Below, piece after piece: positions 7,598-14,265 of a stretch of DNA of 23,806 nucleotides. Below the pieces are notes generated by a model. It was not told the origin of the DNA, ran no database searches, and saw only the letters and a program-made list of their open reading frames with translations. Location of the stretch: NCBI GenBank assembly GCA_041574955.1, contig JBFGNS010000061.1:1-23806 (forward strand), given 5' to 3'. The position numbers were made by a program, and so were the translations under genes. How positions within the stretch are numbered: position 1 is the stretch's first letter; every line of letters starts with the position of its first letter. Origin of the DNA: CALZJC01 sp041574955. GTDB taxonomy: Bacteria; Acidobacteriota; Thermoanaerobaculia; Multivoradales; JAHEKO01.

Positions 7598-8694
7598 CCG
7601 CGCGCCAGCACCGCCTCGGCCGCCGCCGCGACCCCCAGCGCCGCGTCTCGCCAGCGGAACCGGCGGGCGTGCTCCGGACCCGCCGCGACCAGCCGGCGAC
7701 GCAGCTCGGCGTCGCCCACGATCCGGCGCAGGCCGGCCACCAGCTCGCCCGCATCGCGCGGATCGCACAGCAGCGCCGCCTCGCCGCACACCTCGGGCAG
7801 CGCCCCGGCGCGCGCCGCCAGCACCGGCCGTCCACAGGCCATCGCCTCGAGCGCCGGCAGGCCGAACCCCTCGTAGAGCGACGGCAGCACCAGGGCGTCG
7901 GCGCCGGCCACCGTGGCGCGCAGCCGGTCCGCCGCCAGCTCGCCGGTGAACCGCACCCGCTCCCCCAGCGCCGCGGCGGCCGCCGCAACCGAGCGGTCGG
8001 CGGTGATGAAGCCTTCCCGCCGGCCCACCAGCAGCAGGTCGTGCGGGATCTCGCCGAGCAGCTGCTCGAAGGCGATCAGCAGGCGGCCGAGGTTCTTGTG
8101 CGGCTTGATGTTGCCGACGAAGATCAGGTAGGGGCGCTCGCCGGCCGCGGCCGGCTCGGCGCGGAACCACTCCTCGTCGACGCCCAGCGGCACCGTCCAC
8201 TCGGCGCCACGCGGCGCGCCGACCAGGCGGTGGAACTCGTCGCGCGTGAACCGCGAATCGAACAGCACGCCGGCAGCTCGCCGCCGCACGCCGTCGAAGG
8301 CGAGGCGCGCGTACAGCCGCTTGACGCCGCGGCCGAACACCTCGGGCAGCGCCAGGTGGGCCAGATCGTGCACCGTCACCAGCAGCCGGCCGCGCCAGGC
8401 GAGCGGCGCGTTGTAGTGCGGCACCCACACCAGGTCCGGCCGGGCGCGGCGCGCCGCCGCCGGCAGCCACTGCTGGCGCAGGCCGTAGAACGGCGCGCGG
8501 TGGGGCAGGACGGCGGCCGCCGCCGCGCTCCACGGCCTCGCCGCCAGGGCGGCGGGATCGCCCAGCAGCAGGATCCGCCACGCGTCGAGGGCGACGAGCC
8601 GGGGCAGCAGCTGCTCGAGGTAGACGCCGATTCCCGACGCCTCGAGCATGCGGGCATCCACCGCTACCAGCGGGCGTCTCTCGCCTGCGCTCAT
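7594..8694 (-). CDS. GT4-family glycosyltransferase
   Basis: A 366-residue GT-B fold enzyme expected to transfer a sugar from a nucleotide-sugar donor to a glycan or lipid acceptor at the cytoplasmic membrane face. The N-terminal domain has A-S-G-I-G-V-Y at about 18-24. The second domain starts near F-V-G-N-I-K-P-H-K-N and contains the donor-binding E-x7-E motif (E275 to E283, in Y-E-G-F-G-L-P-A-L-E-A-M). Start: the frame extends 28 residues upstream, but they are Pro-rich and non-conserved, so I place the start at the ATG at 8694. It is monocistronic and divergent from the DUF2891 gene. No polysaccharide cluster surrounds it, so the acceptor is unknown. Confidence 0.93.
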   Translation of the reverse strand: MSAGERRPLVAVDARMLEASGIGVYLEQLLPRLVALDAWRILLLGDPAALAARPWSAAAAAVLPHRAPFYGLRQQWLPAAARRARPDLVWVPHYNAPLAWRGRLLVTVHDLAHLALPEVFGRGVKRLYARLAFDGVRRRAAGVLFDSRFTRDEFHRLVGAPRGAEWTVPLGVDEEWFRAEPAAAGERPYLIFVGNIKPHKNLGRLLIAFEQLLGEIPHDLLLVGRREGFITADRSVAAAAAALGERVRFTGELAADRLRATVAGADALVLPSLYEGFGLPALEAMACGRPVLAARAGALPEVCGEAALLCDPRDAGELVAGLRRIVGDAELRRRLVAAGPEHARRFRWRDAALGVAAAAEAVLARG

Positions 8695-8789
8695 CGCCAG
8701 CGGCGATTGTAGTGGGCGAGCCGGCGGCGGCGGGTGTGTCGTGTGCCACGGCCGGCGGCCGGTGCGGGCGTGTAGCATCGCTTCCGGCC

Positions 8790-9884
8790 ATGAAACCGCG
8801 TGCTGCAGGCTGGCTGCTCGTCGCCACCGCTCTCGCCGCCGGCGCCGCCGCCGCCCAGCAGCCGGCGCTCGAGCCGGCTGCCGCCGAGCGGTTCGCGCGG
8901 CTGGCGCTCGACTGCGTCCACCGCGAGTACCCCAACAAGATCGCCCACGTCATGGCCGGCGACGCCGATGCGCGGCCGCCGCGTGTGCTGACGCCGGCGT
9001 TCTACGGCTGCTACGACTGGCACTCCTCGGTGCACGGCCACTGGCTGCTGGCCAGGCTGGCGCGCACCTTCCCCGAGGCGCCGTTCGCCGCCGCCGCGCG
9101 GGCCGCCCTCGACGCCAGCCTGACCGCCGACAACGTCGCCGCCGAGGTGGCGTACCTCGAGGGCGAGGGTCGGGTGTCGTTCGAGCGCCCGTACGGCCTC
9201 GCCTGGCTGCTCCAGCTGGTGGCCGAGCTGCGCCAGTGGAGCGATCCGCAGGCCCAGCGCTGGGCGTTCGAGCTCGGACCGCTCGAGCGGCTGGCGGCAG
9301 CGCGCATCGCCGACTGGCTGCCCAAGCTCACCCACCCGATCCGCACCGGCGAGCACTCGCAGACGGCTTTCGCCTTCGGCCTGATCCTCGACTGGGCGCG
9401 GACCGCCTCCGAGAGCGATCTGGCGGCGCTGGTCGACGAGCGGGTGCGCTCGTTCTATCTCGACGACCGCGACTGCCCGCTGGCCTACGAGCCCTCGGGG
9501 CAGGACTTCCTGTCGCCCTGCCTGGCGGAGGCCGATCTGGTGCGGCGCATCCTGGCGCCGCCGGCGTTCGCCGCCTGGCTCGGCGCCTTCCTGCCGACCC
9601 TGCCGCTCGACGGCTCGGCGGCCTGGCTGGAGCCGGCGGTGGTCACCGATCCGACCGACCCCAAGCTGGCGCACCTCGACGGCCTCAACCTGAGCCGCGC
9701 CTGGATGCTCGACGGCATCCTCTCGCGTCTGCCCGAGGGCGACCCGCGGCGGCCCGCCCTCGCCGCCGCCGCCGACCGCCACCGCGCCGCCGGCCTGCGC
9801 GCCGTCACCGGCGAGCACTACGAAGGCGGCCACTGGCTCGGCAGTTTCGCCACCTATCTGGTGACCGGTCGCGGGCTCGGCTGA
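8790..9884 (+). CDS. Secreted DUF2891 family protein
   Basis: A 364-residue protein with a clear signal peptide: M-K-P-R, a hydrophobic stretch to about residue 20, then A-A-A-A-Q-Q. The mature part carries the DUF2891 hallmark Y-G-C-Y-D-W-H-S-S-V-H-G-H-W, a later H-P-I-R-T-G-E-H-S-Q-T-A-F-A and D-G-L-N-L-S-R-A-W-M. The high helix content and paired aromatic/acid motifs resemble alpha/alpha barrel glycan-active proteins, but the family's activity is not established as far as I know. The ATG at 8790 was chosen because the signal peptide begins there; an in-frame ATG at 8712 would add 26 unlikely residues. Only 95 bp separate it from the divergent glycosyltransferase start. Confidence 0.88.
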   Translation: MKPRAAGWLLVATALAAGAAAAQQPALEPAAAERFARLALDCVHREYPNKIAHVMAGDADARPPRVLTPAFYGCYDWHSSVHGHWLLARLARTFPEAPFAAAARAALDASLTADNVAAEVAYLEGEGRVSFERPYGLAWLLQLVAELRQWSDPQAQRWAFELGPLERLAAARIADWLPKLTHPIRTGEHSQTAFAFGLILDWARTASESDLAALVDERVRSFYLDDRDCPLAYEPSGQDFLSPCLAEADLVRRILAPPAFAAWLGAFLPTLPLDGSAAWLEPAVVTDPTDPKLAHLDGLNLSRAWMLDGILSRLPEGDPRRPALAAAADRHRAAGLRAVTGEHYEGGHWLGSFATYLVTGRGLG

Positions 9885-9890
9885 GAAGGC

Positions 9891-9958
9891 GGTGACAGGA
9901 TGCTCACAGCATCCGCGGTGGTCAGCAGCCACCGCGGTGGCCTGAGTATCCTGTCACC
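9891..9958 (+). terminator. 68-nt stem-loop after the DUF2891 gene
   Basis: GGTGACAGGAT (9891-9901) pairs exactly with ATCCTGTCACC (9948-9958). Five more pairs follow (one G-T), then an asymmetric internal loop, then an exact 9-bp stem (CCGCGGTGG with CCACCGCGG) closed by a 7-nt loop. It starts 6 bases after the DUF2891 stop codon. No U-run follows, so it could be a processing or RNA-stability element, or a leader structure for the MFS gene at 10005. Confidence 0.55.
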
Positions 9959-10004
9959 GTTGTTGCGGTGGCCCGACCCGGGCACACCCGGGCTCGTCTC
10001 CCCC

Positions 10005-11246
10005 ATGACCTCCCAATCCGGCTACTTCGAGCTCGTCCGCGACAACCGAGACTACCGGCTCCTGTGGCTGGGGGACATGGCGTCGCTGCTCGGCGACTGG
10101 CTCAACACCATCGCGCTCTACGTGCTGGTTCGGCAGATGACCGGCTCGCCGATGGCGCTCGGACTGGTGTTCGTCATCAAGACCCTGCCGTTCGCGCTCG
10201 CCTCGCCGCTCGCCGGCCTGCTGGTCGACCGCTTCGACCGCAAGCGCCTGATGATCGGCGCCGACCTGGCGCGCGCCGTGGTGGTGCTGGGCTTCCTGGC
10301 GATCCGCGACGCCGCGCAGCTGCCTTGGCTGTACGGCCTGATCGCGCTGCAGATGGCGCTTGGCGCGGTGTTCATACCGGCGCGCTCGGCGGCGCTGCCC
10401 AACATCACCACCCCGCGCCAGCTGCTCACCGCCAACGCCCTGTCGGGCGCCACCTGGTCGGTGCTGCTGGCGATCGGCGCCGCTGCCGGCGGCGTCGCCA
10501 CCGATCGGCTGGGCACCGACGCGGTGTTCGTGCTCGACGCCGCCAGCTACCTGGTGTCCGCCCTGCTCCTGGCGGGCGTGCGCATCCCGCACCAGCCAGC
10601 GGTCTCCGGCCCGGTGCGGCTGCGCGCCGCCCTCGGCGACATCGCCGACGGCTGGCGCCAGCTGGTGCGCCGCCCCGAGATCGGACGTATCGCGCTGGTC
10701 AAGCCGGTCTGGTCGCTCGGCGGCGGCGGCCTGGTCTACGCCCTGGCGCTGGCCGGTGAGGCGTGGCGACCGGAGGCGCCGGCGCTCGGCATCGGCCTGC
10801 TCTACGCCGCCCGCGGGCTGGGAACCGGCATCGGGCCGGTGGCGGCGCGCGCCGCGCTGCCCGACCCGCGTCGCTGGCCCACGATGTTCGGCCTCGGCAT
10901 CGCCGCCTCGGGCGCCTGCTACCTGGCGGTGGGGCTGAGCGAGTGGACGGCCGTGCTGCTGCCCGTGCTGGTGGTCCTGGCCCACACCCCGAGCGGCGCC
11001 AACTGGGTGCTGTCGACGGTGCTGCTCCAGCGGCGCACGCCGGACCGCTACCGCGGCCGCGTGTTTGCCACCGAGTGGCTGCTGATCACGGCGGTCGACA
11101 GCGCCGCGATCGTGGCAGCGGCCGCCCTGCTCGAATCCGGCGCCACCCTGCGCCAGGCGATCCTCGCCTTCGCCGCCCTCGAGATCGCCGGCGGCCTCGG
11201 CTGGCTGGCGGCCGCCGCCCCCGCGGAGCGCCGCTCGCCGGACTAG
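10005..11246 (+). CDS. MFS transporter, MFS_3/EntS-like exporter
   Basis: A 413-residue inner-membrane permease with 12 predicted segments. The start F-E-L-V-R-D-N-R-D-Y-R-L-L-W-L-G and motif A (G-L-L-V-D-R-F-D-R-K-R-L-M) between TM2 and TM3 are typical of the MFS_3 group, which includes the enterobactin exporter EntS and macrolide efflux proteins. The substrate is unknown; no siderophore or antibiotic genes lie nearby. The frame opens at an ATG at 9900, but that would put the start within the preceding stem-loop and add 35 non-conserved residues. I prefer the ATG at 10005, although no clear ribosome-binding site precedes it. Confidence 0.9.
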   Translation: MTSQSGYFELVRDNRDYRLLWLGDMASLLGDWLNTIALYVLVRQMTGSPMALGLVFVIKTLPFALASPLAGLLVDRFDRKRLMIGADLARAVVVLGFLAIRDAAQLPWLYGLIALQMALGAVFIPARSAALPNITTPRQLLTANALSGATWSVLLAIGAAAGGVATDRLGTDAVFVLDAASYLVSALLLAGVRIPHQPAVSGPVRLRAALGDIADGWRQLVRRPEIGRIALVKPVWSLGGGGLVYALALAGEAWRPEAPALGIGLLYAARGLGTGIGPVAARAALPDPRRWPTMFGLGIAASGACYLAVGLSEWTAVLLPVLVVLAHTPSGANWVLSTVLLQRRTPDRYRGRVFATEWLLITAVDSAAIVAAAALLESGATLRQAILAFAALEIAGGLGWLAAAAPAERRSPD

Positions 11247-11273
11247 CCCGGCCCCACGGCCACCGCCACGGCC

Positions 11274-12599
11274 CTAGAGCTCCCGCTCCGGGAACACGAG
11301 GTTCATCACCACCGCGCCGAGGCCGCCGACCATCAGACCGGAGCCGAGGAAGGTGCGGGCGGCCTCGGGCAGCTGGGCGACGATCGCAGGCCGCAACTCG
11401 ACGCCGAGTCCGAGCGCCATCGCCGCGGCGACGATCACCAGGTTGCGACGCGTCGGCGCGACCGCGCGGTGAAAGATGGCGGCGCCGCTCGCGAAGATCA
11501 TGCCGAACATGATCAGTCCGCCGCCGCCGATCACCGCCGGCGGGATGGTGGCGAACAGCGCCCCGACCTTGGGCACCAAGCCGAGCGCCACCAGCAGTGC
11601 GCCGCCGACCGCCGTCACGTGCCGGCTGGCCACGCCGGTGAAGTTGACCAGGCCGACGTTCTGCGAGTACGAGGTGTTGGGGAAGGCGCCGAACACCGCC
11701 GCCAGCCCGCTCATCACGCCATCCGCCACCAGCCCGCCCTTGAGCTCGGAGTCGGTCGGCTCGCGGCCCACCGCGGCGACGACGCCCGAGATGTCGCCGA
11801 TCGTCTCGATGGTCGAGACGACGTAGATGAACCCCATCAGCAGGCACGGCGCCCAGGCGAACTCGAGCCCGAACGGCACGACGCTCGGCAGCGCGAACCA
11901 GCCGGCCCCGGCGGCGGGCGCCAGATCCACCTTGCCCACCGCCAGCGCCGCCAGATAGCCGGCGACGACCCCGACCAGCATGCTGGCATAGCTCACCAGC
12001 CCGCGGCCCAGCCTGTTGAGCAGCAGCGTCACCCCGAAGACTAGCGCCGCCAGCGCGAGGTTGGTGAGCGAGCCGTAGTCCTCGGCGCCGCGACCGCCGG
12101 CGGCGTAGTCGATGCCCACCGGCACCAGCGTCAGACCGATCAGCATCACCACCACGCTGGTCACCAGCGGCGGGAACAGCCGCCGCAGCCGGACGATCGA
12201 GAAGCCGAGCGCGATCTCGACCACCGATGCCGCCAGGCACGCCCCGAGCACTGCCGCCAGGCCGTGGTCGCGGCCGACCGCGATCGCGGCGCCGACGAAC
12301 GCCACGCTGGTACCCATGATGATCGGGATGCGGCCGCCCACCGGTCCGAGCGGGTACGACTGGACGATCGAGGCCAGCCCGGCCATCACCAGCACCGCCT
12401 GCAGCACCAGCGCGGTGTCGCCCACCGCCAGCCCGATGCCGCCGGCGATGATGAGCGGGATCGCCATGTTGCTCAGCAGCATGGTGACCACGTGCTGGGC
12501 GCCGAGCGGCAGCGCCTGGGCCAGCGGCGGGCGGTCGTCGATGCCGAAGACGGCGCGCGCCGGCGCCGCCGCCGGGCGCTCGTCGCCGGCGTCGTTCAC
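11274..12599 (-). CDS. NCS2-family nucleobase permease (xanthine/urate branch likely)
   Basis: A 441-residue permease with about 14 membrane segments, importing a purine or pyrimidine base by cation symport. The family signature appears as N-T-S-Y-S-Q-N-V-G-L-V-N-F-T-G-V-A-S-R (Q313-N314). The Q-N-V-G form and S-R-H-V ending resemble xanthine and urate transporters more than UraA-type uracil transporters. A second motif, S-T-I-E-T-I-G-D-I-S, also fits NCS2. The GTG start at 12599 overlaps the upstream NUDIX stop codon in a GTGA sequence, the usual sign of translational coupling. No purine catabolism genes are in view, so scavenging is inferred. Confidence 0.93.
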   Translation of the reverse strand: MNDAGDERPAAAPARAVFGIDDRPPLAQALPLGAQHVVTMLLSNMAIPLIIAGGIGLAVGDTALVLQAVLVMAGLASIVQSYPLGPVGGRIPIIMGTSVAFVGAAIAVGRDHGLAAVLGACLAASVVEIALGFSIVRLRRLFPPLVTSVVVMLIGLTLVPVGIDYAAGGRGAEDYGSLTNLALAALVFGVTLLLNRLGRGLVSYASMLVGVVAGYLAALAVGKVDLAPAAGAGWFALPSVVPFGLEFAWAPCLLMGFIYVVSTIETIGDISGVVAAVGREPTDSELKGGLVADGVMSGLAAVFGAFPNTSYSQNVGLVNFTGVASRHVTAVGGALLVALGLVPKVGALFATIPPAVIGGGGLIMFGMIFASGAAIFHRAVAPTRRNLVIVAAAMALGLGVELRPAIVAQLPEAARTFLGSGLMVGGLGAVVMNLVFPEREL

Positions 12600-13027
12600 C
12601 GTTCGCCCCGTCCCTGGCCGCCGGCCGCCGGCACCGCGTCGAGCAGCCGCCGCTCGGCGTCGTAGTCCAGCCGGCGCCGCGCCTCTTCCGGCGTCAGCCA
12701 GACCAGGCGCCCGACCTCCTCGCCGGGCTCGAACTCGCCTTCGTCGTCCACCTCCATGTGCCAGAACAAGACGACCTTGGGGACCCCGCTTACGGTGTAG
12801 ACGGTGCCGCCGGCGAAGCGGTCGAGCCGGGCGCGGCAGCCGGTCTCCTCCCACACCTCGCGCAGCGCCGTCTCCTGCCAGCTCTCGCCGGGGTCGCGCT
12901 TGCCCTTGGGCAGCGTCCAGTCGTCGTGGCGCGGCCGGTGGATGACGGCCAGCTCGCCGCGCCCGACCTGCCGCCGCCACAGCACCCCGCCGGCGGCCTC
13001 GATGACATCGCGCGCCCGGGGCGGCAT
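12596..13027 (-). CDS. NUDIX hydrolase
   Basis: A 143-residue pyrophosphohydrolase with a perfect Nudix box: G42-x5-E48-x7-R56-E57-x2-E60-E61-x-G63. It would cleave a nucleoside diphosphate linked to some other group, using Mg2+ bound by the box glutamates. The N-terminal I-E-A-A-G-G-V-L-W-R and L-P-K-G-K resemble MutT-like and diadenosine-polyphosphate hydrolases; which substrate cannot be told. Length is normal. It overlaps the nucleobase permease by 4 bp and starts 30 bp after the DUF3179 gene, so all three are probably one transcript. Coupling to a purine permease suggests handling of damaged or salvaged nucleotides, which is inference. Confidence 0.93.
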   Translation of the reverse strand: MPPRARDVIEAAGGVLWRRQVGRGELAVIHRPRHDDWTLPKGKRDPGESWQETALREVWEETGCRARLDRFAGGTVYTVSGVPKVVLFWHMEVDDEGEFEPGEEVGRLVWLTPEEARRRLDYDAERRLLDAVPAAGGQGRGER

Positions 13028-13057
13028 CGTGCCGGCGATTCTAGCGGCCGGCGCCGC

Positions 13058-14035
13058 TCACGGCAGGAGCTCGGAGTCCTGGTTGACCGCGACCCAGTTG
13101 TACCAGAAGGTGTCGATGCCGGTGAGCGGCTCGAAGCCGTCGCCGCCGGCGCGCGCCGCCGTCACCAGCTCGCCGGCCGTGCCCTCGGCCCCGTCCGCCA
13201 GCCGCCAGGCGGAGGTCGAGGCGAACATCGAAGCGCCGGGCCGGCGGTGGAACAGCAGCCGGACCCCCTCGCCGTCGCCGCCGTCGAGGCTCACCAGCCG
13301 GCCGCCCTCGACCGCAGCGTGCGGCACCGCTCGCGCACGGCCGTCGAGGAAGAAGCCGAAGATCGGGGCCTTGGGCGGCAGCCTCTGGTCGGCCACCTCG
13401 AGGCCGCGGAAGGTCCGATCGTTGGCGAAGTAGTCGCGGTACGGGTTGCGCGGCTCGTGCTGCCGGCCGTCGACCGTCAGCGCCAGCGTGTCGGGGTGGC
13501 GCGAGCGCCAGTCGCCCCAGGTCGCCTTCTCGGCCACCGGCAGCTCCACGAGGTCGGCGCCCTCCATCTCGCCGCCGATGGCTTCCGAGGTCATGATCGA
13601 CCACCAGCTGTCGGTCTCGCGGTCGCGCATCACCAGCGACGCCTGCCACAGGGCGCCAGAGGCCTCGAAGGTCAGCTCCCGACCGCCGTAGCTCCGGCCG
13701 TACACGACGGCCGTGTTGGCCAGCGGTCACCAGACCGCGGCGTAGGCGGTGCCGGCGGTCCGGTCGTTGACCACCTCGTGGCTGTTGAGCAGGTTCAGGT
13801 CGTACGCCTTGGCCCGGCCGTCGATCACCACCCCCAGCACCCAGGCGTCTTCCGGGATCGCCGCCTCGGTCGCCGGCACGAACTCGGGGTCGACGATGGC
13901 CGCGATGCGGCCGCGCGGCAGGAGCTGCTCGACCCCCGGCGGCGGCTGGTCGGCAGCGGCAGCCCGGTCGCTCGTCATCGCTCCGCCGGCCAGCAGGCCG
14001 ATCGTCGCGGCAAGGCTCTTCGGGGCTCGGCGCAT
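13058..14035 (-). CDS. DUF3179 family protein with in-frame TGA at the conserved Cys: candidate selenoprotein
   Basis: Read through one TGA (13727-13729) the frame encodes 325 residues, a normal DUF3179 length. There is a signal-like N-terminus (1-28, ending A-A-A-A-D), then N-S-H-E-V-V-N-D-R (matching the family's N-W-H-E-I-V-N-D), V-W-[TGA103]-P-L-A-N-T-A-V-V-Y, M-R-D-R-E-T-D-S-W-W-S and N-P-Y-R-D-Y-F. The TGA aligns with the conserved Cys of the family motif Y-C-P-L. The rest of the protein contains no cysteine. No frameshift or other stop interrupts the 222 codons beyond it. The start ATG at 14035 has a GAGGAG site 7 bases upstream. Either Sec is inserted at residue 103, or this is a recent pseudogene or sequencing error. 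The family's biochemical function is unknown to me. Confidence 0.75.
13695..13713 (-). promoter_or_regulatory. Candidate bacterial SECIS hairpin
   Basis: On the mRNA strand, 13 nt after the TGA, CGGCCGT pairs perfectly with ACGGCCG around the 5-nt loop CGTGT. The loop's second base is G and lies 22 nt after the TGA. This fits the bacterial SECIS pattern as I know it: G in the first two loop bases, loop roughly 16-37 nt from UGA, stem of at least 4 bp. Hairpins also arise by chance in DNA this GC-rich. Confidence 0.5.
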
Positions 14036-14101
14036 GATCGATCTCCTCGAGGCAGTCTACGGAAGGCGGAGCGAGGGGGATTCGTGAGGCTTGGGGGTTC
14101 A

Positions 14102-14120
14102 TCCTGAGCGCAGCGAAGGA
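14102..14120 (+). repeat. REP-like hairpin repeat, copy C
   Basis: TCCT-GA-GC-GCA-GC-GA-AGGA. The outer stem closes with T-A where copies B and E have C-G, a two-sided compensatory change. It is followed by CCTCAGCACCAACCCCGGCA, which recurs after copy D. Confidence 0.75.
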
Positions 14121-14121
14121 C

Positions 14122-14205
14122 CTCAGCACCAACCCCGGCATGGCACTACCGGCCCGCCCGCAGCTCAGCACCACCCCCGGCACGCCACCACCGGCCCGCA
14201 CAAGC
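14122..14205 (+). repeat. Two tandem 42-bp repeats beside REP copy C
   Basis: 14122-14163 and 14164-14205 are imperfect copies of one 42-bp unit. Each begins CTCAGCACCA and contains CCGGC, then CAC, then ACCGGCCCGC. They occupy most of the 230-bp gap between the divergent DUF3179 and serine-hydrolase genes. I see no ORF in this gap. Confidence 0.7.
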
Positions 14206-14265
14206 GAGCCCCACAGCCACCGAACCGGCACGCTTACAGTTTCACTCCATGCGAGACTGCCGGCG

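Noticed and set aside
8695..8778. 28-residue N-terminal extension of the glycosyltransferase
   Set aside because: The segment is Pro/Arg/His-rich, lies in the intergenic promoter region and precedes the conserved start of the fold at the ATG at 8694.
11247..11273. Terminator between the convergent MFS and permease genes
   Set aside because: The 27-bp gap has short GC-rich complementarity only, with mismatches after four pairs and no T-run.
13058..14035. Two separate short genes (13727-14035 and about 13058-13705)
   Set aside because: Both halves are parts of one DUF3179 domain in the same frame, and the second has no ribosome-binding site or plausible start. One gene with an internal TGA is simpler.
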